DNA of 5,800 nucleotides from Actinomycetota bacterium (GCA_013298335.1 JAAFHI010000255.1:1-5800); one strand, 5' to 3'; shown: positions 1 through 5,439, counted from the stretch's first letter. The notes: generated by a model from the letters alone, not told the origin. Made by a program: numbers and translations.

Positions 1-362
1 GCGCCGTGCGGGACCCGCTCAAGTCGCCCGCTTTCGACCAGCCGTTCGAGAAAACGGGTTGCCTGCATGGTACTGAGCGAGGTCAGGTCGTAGAGCATCG
101 CGGTCGTCACCACGCCATGCTCGGCGGCAAGCCGGGGGAGACGTTCGAGCGCATCGGCTTCACCAGCCCGACGGACCCGCGCGTTGGAAATTTCGATGAC
201 CGCCGTGCCGCCCAGAAAAGCGCCCACGCCAAGGACGAGCATGACCAGAATGGCGATCCAGTTCCGTTCGGCGCGAAAGGCGTCGACCAGCGCGAGGAAA
301 GCCAGAATCGCGCCCCCGAGAACCAGTAACGTTGAACACCCGTAGCGGAAGAAGTTCAGCAT
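1..362 (-). CDS. Unrecognised two-helix membrane protein with winged-helix-like segment (partial, C-terminus outside window)
   Basis: About 120 codons are visible from an ATG at 360-362; the gene runs off the left edge. The protein begins MLNFFRYGC and has two hydrophobic segments, at about residues 8-28 and 36-55, separated by a short charged loop (DAFRAERN). A soluble stretch follows from about residue 65. Residues about 72-118 read like a winged-helix fold: LERLPRLAAEHGVVTTAML, then a second helix with TSLS, then FLERLVESGRLERV, the usual spacing of a recognition helix followed by a wing. This suggests a small membrane-anchored protein with a cytoplasmic DNA- or protein-binding domain, but that is inference; I do not recognise the family. 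No clear Shine-Dalgarno precedes the ATG. The gene starts 23 bases after the DedA-type stop on the same strand, so translation may be coupled. Base composition and codon use match a real gene (few rare codons, GC-rich third positions). Confidence 0.7.
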   Translation of the reverse strand, partial: MLNFFRYGCSTLLVLGGAILAFLALVDAFRAERNWIAILVMLVLGVGAFLGGTAVIEISNARVRRAGEADALERLPRLAAEHGVVTTAMLYDLTSLSTMQATRFLERLVESGRLERVPHG

Positions 363-385
363 GGCGAATGCCGCCGTGGCGGAAG

Positions 386-1096
386 TCAGGCATCCTGCGG
401 ACGGGCGGTACCGGCGGCGGGTTGTTCCTCGGACGGACCATCTCCGCCATTACCGCGCCGACGGACGATCAGGTTGTAGGCAATGATCACCAGCGCGAGG
501 ATTCCGACGCCGAGGAAAAACCACCCGGCATTGTGCCGAACGATTTCAAGCGCGTCCTTGCCGTAGCGGACGGTCAGAAACGCGAGGACGGCGTAGCGGA
601 CTGTTCTTCCGATCAGAAGTCCGGTAAAGAGCCGCCACCACTGAAAATCGATCAGTCCGGCGCAGATGACAAAGGGTTTGAACGGGAACGGCGGCGGCAT
701 CACCGCGGCACCGATCAGAATCAGGATGTCGTACCGTCGGATCAGCCCTTCGATTTTCGCCCGACGGGTCGGGGAAATCGATTTCGCGAACCGCTGACCG
801 GCCAGCCGGACAAAACTGTAGAAGATGAGCGATCCGATGGTCGAACCGAGAGCGGCCATGAAGGCCGCGATGATCCACTGGCCCGGTTTCTCCAGAATCA
901 ACGTGACGAGGGCCAGTTCCGGAACCCCGACAAGCGGGATCAGGGAATCAACCAACATCAGGGAGAAGACGCCGAAAAGGCCAAACCCCGCCAGCCACCA
1001 GCCGAAAGCCTGTAATTTTTGAGTAACGGTCGTGAGAAATGGCGCGGCAAGGGTCGAAATGGTCATCGGGTCCGTCGTTCGTCCGGGATTCCGCAT
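386..1096 (-). CDS. DedA/VTT-domain (SNARE-associated) integral membrane protein
   Basis: A 236-residue protein of the DedA/VTT superfamily, inner-membrane proteins linked in other bacteria to lipid-carrier or phospholipid translocation and to proton-motive-force homeostasis. Hydrophobic segments lie at about residues 33-57, 73-97, 124-147, 153-175 and 190-212. The family hallmark is the re-entrant Pro/Gly loop VMPPPFPFKPFVICAGL (132-148), followed by a conserved Arg in GRTVRY (163-168). The N-terminal VDSLIPLVGVPE segment (49-60) resembles the first re-entrant loop of the family. The C-terminus is a polar, low-complexity tail (about 213-236). The start is uncertain: ATG at 1096 lacks a clear ribosome site, while an in-frame ATG at 1066 (MTISTLAAPF, 226 residues) has only a weak GGACG about 10 bases upstream. 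It lies 62 bases downstream of tRNA-Pro and 23 bases before the next gene on the same strand. Family assignment is firm; the transported substrate cannot be told. Confidence 0.85.
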   Translation of the reverse strand: MRNPGRTTDPMTISTLAAPFLTTVTQKLQAFGWWLAGFGLFGVFSLMLVDSLIPLVGVPELALVTLILEKPGQWIIAAFMAALGSTIGSLIFYSFVRLAGQRFAKSISPTRRAKIEGLIRRYDILILIGAAVMPPPFPFKPFVICAGLIDFQWWRLFTGLLIGRTVRYAVLAFLTVRYGKDALEIVRHNAGWFFLGVGILALVIIAYNLIVRRRGNGGDGPSEEQPAAGTARPQDA

Positions 1097-1113
1097 TCAA
1101 GCCGGCGGCGCAG

Positions 1114-1132
1114 TCACGGTTTCGCGCCGTGA
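1114..1132 (-). other. Small hairpin between tRNA-Pro and the DedA-type gene
   Basis: TCACGG and CCGTGA (1114-1119 and 1127-1132) form a 6-bp stem with a 7-base loop. On the minus strand it lies 27 bases after the tRNA 3' end. No T-run follows it, so it is not a convincing intrinsic terminator. It may stabilise the tRNA precursor 3' end or be chance. Confidence 0.2.
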
Positions 1133-1158
1133 ACCCGAAACTCTGAAGCGGGAAGTGA

Positions 1159-1235
1159 TGGTCGGGGCGGCAGGATTCGAACCTGCGACCCTTCGCTCCC
1201 AAAGCGAATGCTCTACCAGGCTGAGCCACGCCCCG
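1159..1235 (-). tRNA. tRNA-Pro (anticodon UGG)
   Basis: The cloverleaf can be drawn completely. The acceptor stem CGGGGCG pairs with CGCCCCG (7 bp), the discriminator is A, and CCA is encoded (1161-1159). U8 is present. The D-stem GCTC/GAGC encloses a loop with the GG pair. The anticodon stem TTCGC/GCGAA carries the loop TTTGGGA, giving anticodon UGG with G37, which reads CCN proline codons and is typical of bacterial tRNA-Pro. The T-arm is GCAGG TTCGAAT CCTGC. A single tRNA with no cluster around it. It lies between the phosphatase gene and the DedA-type gene, all on the minus strand, and appears to have its own promoter just upstream. Confidence 0.97.
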
Positions 1236-1258
1236 ACAGGCGAAAACACCAAACCACG

Positions 1259-1288
1259 TTTGTAGTGAACTTGACTCCATAAAGTCAA
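1259..1288 (-). promoter_or_regulatory. Likely sigma70-type promoter of tRNA-Pro
   Basis: On the minus strand a -35 box TTGACT (1288-1283, 5 of 6 to consensus) is followed after 18 bases by TACAAA (1264-1259, 4 of 6). A start about 7 bases further on would leave a leader of about 17 bases before the mature tRNA 5' end. The placement in the 73-base gap between the phosphatase stop and the tRNA supports the reading. No experimental or comparative support is available here. Confidence 0.5.
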
Positions 1289-1289
1289 G
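1270..1289. repeat. Perfect 7-bp inverted repeat overlapping the tRNA promoter -35
   Basis: CTTGACT (1270-1276) and AGTCAAG (1283-1289) are exact reverse complements with a 6-base spacer. Each arm contains TTGACT on one strand, so the -35 motif is present in both orientations. It could be an operator-like site, a weak hairpin after the phosphatase gene, or chance. No T-run follows on the minus strand. Confidence 0.4.
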
Positions 1290-1308
1290 CCTGCGTTCTT
1301 TGAACCGG

Positions 1309-1791
1309 TCAGGCCGGAAGAAGCCGGGTCTTCTGAATATGGGCCAGCAGACCGCGCGCGGCGACTTCCAGCACCTGGAAGATCACGTCGAATCCGTCCT
1401 CGCCGCCGGAATAGGGATCGGGAACCTCGGAAAGATCGTCGAACGGCGCAAACTCCAGCATCATGTAGATTTTGCTTTCCATTCCACGTGGACAAAGGGA
1501 CCGCAAATAGTTGTAATTGGTCCGGTCCATGGCTAAAAGATAGTCGAAATGTTCGTAATCGCCGCGCTGGATTTCGCGCGACCGGAGCGCCGAAACGTCG
1601 ATTCCGTAGCGCAGGGATGTCCGCTGGGTTCGTGGATCGGGAGACTCATTGAGCCGCATGGCCGAGATTCCAGCCGAGTCGGACTCGATTGCATGACTCA
1701 AACCGGCATCCGCGACCAGTTTCTTGAAAATGCCCTCGGCCATCGGCGAACGGCAGATGTTGGCGGTGCAGACGAATAACACGCGAATCAT
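1309..1791 (-). CDS. Low-molecular-weight protein-tyrosine phosphatase
   Basis: A 160-residue cytoplasmic phosphatase of the LMW-PTP family (Wzb/PtpA/YwlE type), which removes phosphate from tyrosine, or in some members arginine, through a phosphocysteine intermediate. The N-terminal P-loop VCTANICRSPMAEG carries the nucleophile Cys8 and the phosphate-binding Arg14 and Ser15 (C-x5-R-S). The general-acid Asp is Asp125 in VPDPYSGG (123-130). Helix EDGFDVIFQVLEVAARGLL closes the fold. Length is normal for the family. The residue after the DPY motif is Ser where many members have a second Tyr, so one potential phosphorylation site is absent. The ATG at 1789-1791 is preceded by AAAGGA (1808-1803) at a somewhat long 11 bases. 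No tyrosine kinase or capsule genes lie next to it, so the substrate is not indicated. It is divergent from the L,D-transpeptidase gene, with only about 42 bases between them. Confidence 0.95.
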   Translation of the reverse strand: MIRVLFVCTANICRSPMAEGIFKKLVADAGLSHAIESDSAGISAMRLNESPDPRTQRTSLRYGIDVSALRSREIQRGDYEHFDYLLAMDRTNYNYLRSLCPRGMESKIYMMLEFAPFDDLSEVPDPYSGGEDGFDVIFQVLEVAARGLLAHIQKTRLLPA

Positions 1792-1833
1792 TGAACGCGA
1801 GTTCCTTTCGGCTTATTGAATGAAAAGGTGGGG

Positions 1834-2541
1834 ATGCAGAAGATGCGATACGCCACGAATCTACACGCAGCCGGTCGTCCGCGTAAACTCCACGGTTCGT
1901 TTTTTCTGGCGGCGCTCTTTTTCGTGGGGTGCGCCGGAGTCAAATCCATGCCCGATTCCAAAGGCAGTCACGCCCCGCCGAAAACACCGCCGCTGCCGGC
2001 CCAGCGGGTCGAGCCATCCGGCGACGCCGAAACCCGCTTGAGGAAGGCCGCCGAAGCGGCGGGTGTCGCCTTCCCGCTGACGTCGCCCCACATCCGGATT
2101 TTCAAACACGACCGGCGTCTGGAATTGTGGTCGGAAGGAAAGCTGGTGACGTCCTTCGGCACCGCCCTCGGCGCCGATCCCGAACTGGACAAGGTCCGGC
2201 AGGGCGACCACCGGACCCCGGTCGGTGAATTTTATGTCTGCACCCGGAACGACCTCAGCAAGTTTCACCTTTTTCTGGGTCTCAGCTACCCGAATACCGA
2301 GGACGCGGAACGCGGCCTGCGCGACAAGTTGATCTCCGCGGCGGAATACAGACAGATTCTGGCGGCCAACCGGTCGAAAACCCGTCCCCTCTGGAATACC
2401 GGACTGGGCGGCGAGGTCGGCATCCACGGCGGCGGGACCGGACAGGACTGGACCTGGGGGTGCATCGCCCTTGAAAACAGCGCCATCGAGGAACTCTGGC
2501 TGGCCTGCCCCCTCAAAACCCCGGTTTCCATTCAACTGTAG
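1834..2541 (+). CDS. L,D-transpeptidase (YkuD domain), probable lipoprotein
   Basis: A 235-residue YkuD-family protein. These enzymes act in the periplasm, forming 3-3 peptidoglycan cross-links or attaching proteins to peptidoglycan through a Cys nucleophile. The N-terminus is basic (RPRK), then hydrophobic (GSFFLAALFFVGC). Cys33 is preceded by FVG, an acceptable though not ideal lipobox, so a lipid-anchored protein is likely. A Pro/Ala-rich linker follows, then the YkuD domain from about residue 86: IRIFKHDRRLELW, the conserved GDHRTPVGEFYV (124-135), His198 in GIHGGG, and the nucleophile Cys210 in DWTWGCIALEN. The classical [ST]HGC motif is here TWGC. I prefer ATG 1834, which has AAGG at 1825-1828 with 5-base spacing; ATG 1843 is a possible alternative and TTG 1816 is unlikely. 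The gene stands alone: divergent from the phosphatase and convergent with pilC. The YafK-like subgroup is possible but I cannot prove it. Confidence 0.92.
   Translation: MQKMRYATNLHAAGRPRKLHGSFFLAALFFVGCAGVKSMPDSKGSHAPPKTPPLPAQRVEPSGDAETRLRKAAEAAGVAFPLTSPHIRIFKHDRRLELWSEGKLVTSFGTALGADPELDKVRQGDHRTPVGEFYVCTRNDLSKFHLFLGLSYPNTEDAERGLRDKLISAAEYRQILAANRSKTRPLWNTGLGGEVGIHGGGTGQDWTWGCIALENSAIEELWLACPLKTPVSIQL
1858..1887 (-). promoter_or_regulatory. Weak candidate promoter for the phosphatase gene
   Basis: On the minus strand TTTACG (1887-1882) and TAGATT (1863-1858) lie 18 bases apart, each matching 4 of 6 consensus positions. They sit inside the first codons of the divergent transpeptidase gene. 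The divergent intergenic gap is too short to hold both promoters, so some overlap of this kind is expected, but the match is poor. Confidence 0.2.
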
Positions 2542-2601
2542 CGCCGCAACGGATCGGTTCAGGTCCAGGTCCGATTTCCGGAACTTTGAAGATTCGTTCA
2601 T

Positions 2602-2634
2602 CGTACGCGCGCGCGATCCTTTATATACATGCGC
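2602..2634. other. Two alternating purine-pyrimidine tracts in the convergent gap
   Basis: Positions 2602-2615 (CG-rich, CGTACGCGCGCGCG) and 2622-2634 (TATATACATGCGC) alternate purine and pyrimidine without a break for 14 and 13 bases. They lie between the stop codons of the transpeptidase and pilC genes, which are transcribed towards each other. Such tracts are prone to Z-DNA or cruciform-like melting under supercoiling; no protein-coding or promoter role is apparent. Confidence 0.35.
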
Positions 2635-2647
2635 CCGAACCGTTCCG

Positions 2648-2681
2648 GGAAAGCAAAAGGGGCTTGCCGAAGCAAACCCCT
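2648..2681 (-). terminator. Rho-independent terminator of the pilBTC transcript
   Basis: On the minus strand, starting 27 bases after the pilC stop, AGGGGTTTGC (2681-2672) pairs with GCAAGCCCCT (2667-2658) as a 10-bp stem (one U-G pair) closed by a UUCG tetraloop. It is followed by TTTGCTTT. On the plus-strand RNA the U-G becomes a C-A mismatch and no T-run follows, so it should work mainly for the pilus genes and not for the transpeptidase gene. Confidence 0.85.
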
Positions 2682-2707
2682 GAATTCGATCCGGCGAAGT
2701 GTTTCCG

Positions 2708-3931
2708 TTATTTACCGGCCAGTTTACCGACCAGCATGAACAGCGGCAGGTACATCGCGATGACGATGCCCCCGATGGTGACGCCGAGGAAGGCGATCAT
2801 GACGGGCTCAATCAGGGTCAGCAGGTTGGCGATGGCCGCGTCCACTTCCTGTTCATAAAAATCGGCGATCTTGGAAAGCATCGCGTCAAGCGCGCCGGTC
2901 TGTTCTCCGACGGCAATCATCTGACAGACCATCGGCGGGAAAACCCCGCTGGCCTTCAACGGCTCGACGATGGTCTGGCCCTGTTCAATGGACGTCCGAA
3001 CGCGGGAAATGGCGTCGCCGACGACCATGTTTCCGGCGGTTCGGGCCGTGATGTCGAGGGACTCCAGGATTGGGACGCCGCTGGAGAGCAGCGTGGCGAG
3101 CGTTCGTGAAAATCGGGCCACTGCAATCTTCAGAAGAATCAGACCAATAATCGGAAGTTTCAACATGATGCCGTCAATGCGGCGCTGGCCGTTCGGCGTT
3201 CGGTAGTAAGAACGCACGGCAAAGAAAGTCGCCCCGCCGACGATTCCCAGTACCCACCAGTAACTCGCCAGGAAGTTACTTATGCCAATGACGATTTCGG
3301 TGGGCAACGGCAACCGTTCACCCGGACCGATCAGCCCTTCGAAAATGTTTCGAAAGGCCGGAATCACGACGATCATGATGACCGAAATGACGACGACGGC
3401 GAGGGCGATGACGGCGGTCGGATAAATCAACGCCGAGACGACGTCGGATTTCAGTTTGACGATTTTTTCGATGTAGATCGAAAGCCGCTGAAGAATGATG
3501 TCGAGAATACCGCCCGTTTCTCCAGCGGCGACCATGTTGACGTAGAGGTTCTCGAAGACCTTCGGATGGCGGCCCAGAGAGTCGGACAGCGTCATCCCCG
3601 ACTCGACGTCGGTCCGGACCTGGGTCAGGACCTGCTTGAAGTATTTATTTTCCTGCTGCTGTCCCAGAATTTCGAGGCACTGAACCAACGGGAGACCGGC
3701 ATCGATCATGACCGAGAACTGGCGCGTGAAGATGGCGAGTTCCTTGGCCTTGACCTTCTGGGTCGCCCCCAGTCGGGGCACCGAGATATCCTTGCCCTTC
3801 TCCTTGATGCTGAGCAGCGTGACCTGCTCCTTTCGAAGCATTGACTCAAGTTGGTCACGGTTCTGGGCCGAGCGTTCACCCCGCACCGCCTGGTTCATCT
3901 GGTTGCGCCCCGTGTAGACGTAGGTCGGCAT
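2708..3931 (-). CDS. pilC: Type IV pilus inner-membrane platform protein PilC (GspF family)
   Basis: A 407-residue GspF/PilC protein. In the type IV pilus machine it sits in the inner membrane, binds the hexameric ATPases from below, and passes pilin subunits into or out of the growing fibre. The N-terminal YVYTGRNQMNQAVRGE strand and the LLSIKEKG region match the family start. Two GspF repeats follow, at about residues 67-190 (FTRQFSVMIDAGLPLVQCLE, MVAAGETGGILDIIL) and 272-393 (FSRTLATLLSSGVPILESL, MIAVGEQTGALDAML). Membrane helices lie at about 168-193, 220-241 and 373-401. Length is typical. Start: ATG at 3931 is 10 bases from a GAAGGAG site (3948-3942). An in-frame TTG at 3937, 4 bases from the same site, would add two residues. 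It is the last gene of the pilB-pilT-pilC set and is followed by a good terminator. The roughly 240-base gap after pilT is unusual for the set and may carry its own promoter. Confidence 0.97.
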   Translation of the reverse strand: MPTYVYTGRNQMNQAVRGERSAQNRDQLESMLRKEQVTLLSIKEKGKDISVPRLGATQKVKAKELAIFTRQFSVMIDAGLPLVQCLEILGQQQENKYFKQVLTQVRTDVESGMTLSDSLGRHPKVFENLYVNMVAAGETGGILDIILQRLSIYIEKIVKLKSDVVSALIYPTAVIALAVVVISVIMIVVIPAFRNIFEGLIGPGERLPLPTEIVIGISNFLASYWWVLGIVGGATFFAVRSYYRTPNGQRRIDGIMLKLPIIGLILLKIAVARFSRTLATLLSSGVPILESLDITARTAGNMVVGDAISRVRTSIEQGQTIVEPLKASGVFPPMVCQMIAVGEQTGALDAMLSKIADFYEQEVDAAIANLLTLIEPVMIAFLGVTIGGIVIAMYLPLFMLVGKLAGK

Positions 3932-3941
3932 ATTCAATCAG

Positions 3942-3948
3942 CTCCTTC
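3942..3948 (-). promoter_or_regulatory. Ribosome binding site of pilC
   Basis: GAAGGAG on the minus strand. It is 4 bases from TTG 3937 and 10 bases from ATG 3931, so it leaves both starts possible. ATG is favoured on codon identity and on family alignment (MPTYVYTGRN). Confidence 0.7.
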
Positions 3949-3971
3949 AGCCGTCATGGACTTGTGCGGTG

Positions 3972-3996
3972 GCACACGACGGGTTGGTCAGTGTGC
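3972..3996 (-). other. Hairpin in the pilC leader
   Basis: GCACAC and GTGTGC (3972-3977 and 3991-3996) are exact reverse complements with a 13-base loop, ending about 24 bases upstream of the pilC ribosome site. A second compact palindrome, GGCAATTTGCC (4013-4023), lies just upstream. If the promoter proposed at 4066-4094 is real, both would be in the pilC 5' untranslated region and could influence translation. Confidence 0.3.
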
Positions 3997-4000
3997 GGAC

Positions 4001-4021
4001 GTGGCCCGTTTCGGCAATTTG
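4001..4021. repeat. Copy of a pilT segment in the pilT-pilC gap
   Basis: The 15 bases GTGGCCCGTTTCGGC at 4001-4015 recur exactly at 4681-4695 inside pilT, in the same orientation; counting the next six bases, 19 of 21 match. In pilT this stretch encodes the IAETGH part of the Walker B/His-box region. It could be a remnant of a duplicated pilT-like gene or a chance match in GC-rich sequence. Confidence 0.4.
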
Positions 4022-4065
4022 CCAGCCGGCGGCACGACTTCATACGTAATGTTCAGCGTGCGGCC

Positions 4066-4094
4066 ATTCTACTTGGATGCCCTGGTCTTGAAAA
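4066..4094 (-). promoter_or_regulatory. Candidate internal promoter for pilC
   Basis: On the minus strand TTTTCA (4094-4089, 4 of 6) and TAGAAT (4071-4066, 5 of 6) lie at the ideal 17-base spacing, downstream of the pilT stop. Transcription would start near 4059, giving a leader of about 128 bases before the pilC ATG. This could let the platform protein be made independently of the two ATPases. Confidence 0.4.
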
Positions 4095-4102
4095 GAAGCC
4101 GA

Positions 4103-4115
4103 CCGGGAAACCCGG
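4103..4115 (-). other. Short GC hairpin downstream of pilT
   Basis: CCGGG, three A bases, then CCCGG: a 5-bp stem with a 3-base loop located 56 bases after the pilT stop. On the minus strand it is followed by TCGGCTTCTTTTC, a pyrimidine run that starts several bases late. It could be a weak attenuator between pilT and pilC, but the stem is short for an intrinsic terminator. Confidence 0.2.
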
Positions 4116-4170
4116 ACGAGAACACGAAAAATCCAGTGCTTTCCCATCGGCTGGAGCAATTCGGTCATTC

Positions 4171-5358
4171 CTATCGCCGCATGCCCGGAGGCGGCGGCAT
4201 TCCCGGACGCTGTCCGGGCCCGCCGGGCGGCATCGGTCGTCCACCCGGAGGCATTCCCGGACCGCCGGGACCGCCCACCCCGCTGGTGGCACGGTTGATC
4301 AAATCCTGCAATTCGTCGGTATTGTGTGAACGCGCCATGGCGAGTTCAAGCGTAATCTGGCGCTGGAGATAGAGGCTCAGAAGCGCCTGGTTGAATGTCT
4401 GCATCCCGAATTTGTCCTGACCGGTCTGCATCATACCGTAGACCTGGTGGATCTTGTCTTCGCGGATCAGGTTTCGGATGGCCGAGTTCGGAATGAGAAT
4501 TTCGAGCGCCATGCACCGTCCCTGCCCGTTGGCTTTCGGCAGCAGCGACTGACAGAGCACCCCTTCGAGCACGAGGCTCAACTGGGTCCGAATCTGTGAC
4601 TGCTGGTGGGACGGGAAAATGTCGATGATACGGTTGATGGTCGAATAGGCCGAGTTGGTGTGCAGTGTCCCGAAGGTCAAGTGGCCCGTTTCGGCGATTC
4701 GGAGGGCCGTTTCCACCGTTTCAAGGTCGCGCATTTCCCCGATCAGCACGACGTCCGGGTCCTGCCGGAGGGCGGCGCGCAACGAATTCGAGAAGCTATG
4801 GGTGTCGGCGTGGACTTCCCGCTGGTTCACCAGACAGTTCTTGTGCGGATGGAGGAACTCGATCGGGTCCTCGATGGTGATGATGTGCTCGTGGCGGTCC
4901 TGATTGACCTTGTCGATCATCGAGGCGAGCGTCGTGGACTTGCCGGACCCGGTCGGGCCGGTCACCAGGATGAGGCCGCGCGGCTTCTCACACAGTTTCC
5001 TGACGACGGGGGGGAGACCGAGGGCGTCGAAGGTCCGAATTTCATAGGGAATCGCCCGGAAGACCGCGCCGACCGCACCGCGCTGGTTGAACAGGTTGGC
5101 GCGAAAACGCGACATCCCCTTGATACCAAAGGAGAAGTCGAGTTCCAGCGTTTCCTCGAAGCGGTGTTTCTGCGCGTCCGTCAGCACCGAATACGCCAAC
5201 TGCTTGGTGTCGGCGGGGGTCATCTCGGGAAGGTCGAGGGGCCGCAGGTGGCCGTCCACGCGAACCTGGGGCGGCGAATTCGTGGTGATGTGAAGGTCCG
5301 AACCTCCCAGTTCGATCATCTTGCGCAGCAAATCGCTCAATACCAGGTTCGATGACAT
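4171..5358 (-). CDS. pilT: Type IV pilus retraction ATPase PilT, with Pro/Gly-rich C-terminal tail
   Basis: A 395-residue PilT, the cytoplasmic hexameric secretion-superfamily ATPase that drives pilus depolymerisation (twitching, DNA uptake, surface sensing). The N-terminal PAS-like domain is about residues 1-110 (GGSDLHI, RFRANLF). Catalytic motifs are Walker A GPTGSGKST (134-142), Asp box ITIEDPIEFLH (160-170), Walker B VVLIGEMRD (203-211, Glu208) and His box GHLTFGTLHTNSA (225-237). AIRNLIRE (293-300) is the PilT signature required for retraction, which separates it from PilB and most PilU. The conserved core ends near residue 359. The last 36 residues are a Gly/Pro/Met/Arg-rich low-complexity tail, making the protein longer than the usual 345-370. 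Start ATG at 5358 is firm: GAGGAGGG ends 4 bases upstream. It lies between pilB (114-base gap) and pilC (about 240-base gap). Confidence 0.98.
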   Translation of the reverse strand: MSSNLVLSDLLRKMIELGGSDLHITTNSPPQVRVDGHLRPLDLPEMTPADTKQLAYSVLTDAQKHRFEETLELDFSFGIKGMSRFRANLFNQRGAVGAVFRAIPYEIRTFDALGLPPVVRKLCEKPRGLILVTGPTGSGKSTTLASMIDKVNQDRHEHIITIEDPIEFLHPHKNCLVNQREVHADTHSFSNSLRAALRQDPDVVLIGEMRDLETVETALRIAETGHLTFGTLHTNSAYSTINRIIDIFPSHQQSQIRTQLSLVLEGVLCQSLLPKANGQGRCMALEILIPNSAIRNLIREDKIHQVYGMMQTGQDKFGMQTFNQALLSLYLQRQITLELAMARSHNTDELQDLINRATSGVGGPGGPGMPPGGRPMPPGGPGQRPGMPPPPGMRR

Positions 5359-5362
5359 TGTG

Positions 5363-5370
5363 CCCTCCTC
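5363..5370 (-). promoter_or_regulatory. Strong ribosome binding site of pilT
   Basis: GAGGAGGG on the minus strand, 4 bases before the pilT ATG. This is the strongest Shine-Dalgarno in the window. It lies 6 bases from the nearer arm of the heptamer inverted repeat, so folding of that repeat could leave it exposed or partly hindered. Confidence 0.85.
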
Positions 5371-5376
5371 AAAGAA

Positions 5377-5408
5377 GGTTTCAGGTTTCGGGTGTCGGGT
5401 TTCAGGTT
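5377..5408 (+). repeat. Heptamer array, left arm of an inverted repeat in the pilB-pilT gap
   Basis: Four full units and a half unit of a degenerate heptamer read on the plus strand: GGTTTCA, GGTTTCG, GGTGTCG, GGTTTCA, then GGTT. Compared with the right arm (5440-5471) read on the opposite strand, 27 of 32 positions agree, with the unit phase kept. Confidence 0.85.
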
Positions 5409-5439
5409 AAAAGGAGAAGGTCGTCGAAGTACCGGTGAA

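Noticed and set aside
332..1015. Long plus-strand open frame opposite the DedA-type gene
   Set aside because: Its translation is highly charged and low in hydrophobic residues, typical of an antisense reading of a membrane-protein gene. The minus-strand frame has clear DedA-family motifs.
1270..1289. Intrinsic terminator of the phosphatase gene
   Set aside because: The stem has only 7 bp with moderate GC, and the minus-strand sequence after it (TTCACTACAAACG) has no T-run. The promoter reading explains it better.
1816..1833. TTG start for the transpeptidase gene
   Set aside because: It lacks a ribosome site, and ATG 1834 has a well-spaced AAGG. The six extra residues add nothing to the signal peptide.
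2550..2575. Terminator for the transpeptidase gene on the plus strand (ATCGG ... CCGAT)
   Set aside because: A 5-bp stem with a 13-base loop and no real T-run. I could not find a convincing plus-strand terminator in the convergent gap.
1861..2601. Long minus-strand open frame opposite the transpeptidase gene
   Set aside because: It has no recognisable motif, whereas the plus strand has the signal peptide, GDHRTPVGEFY and the catalytic Cys. It is a GC-rich antisense shadow.
4053..4292. Possible small minus-strand gene spanning the pilT 3' end and the gap
   Set aside because: It overlaps the pilT coding end in another frame, has no ribosome site, and has an Arg/Pro-rich composition typical of out-of-frame GC-rich DNA.
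4606..5355. Long plus-strand open frame opposite pilT
   Set aside because: It mirrors pilT codon structure and resembles no known protein. The minus strand has all the PilT motifs.
4171..5358. PilU or PilB instead of PilT
   Set aside because: AIRNLIRE at 293-300 is the PilT signature. The protein lacks the large N-terminal domain and zinc-binding Cys pairs of PilB.
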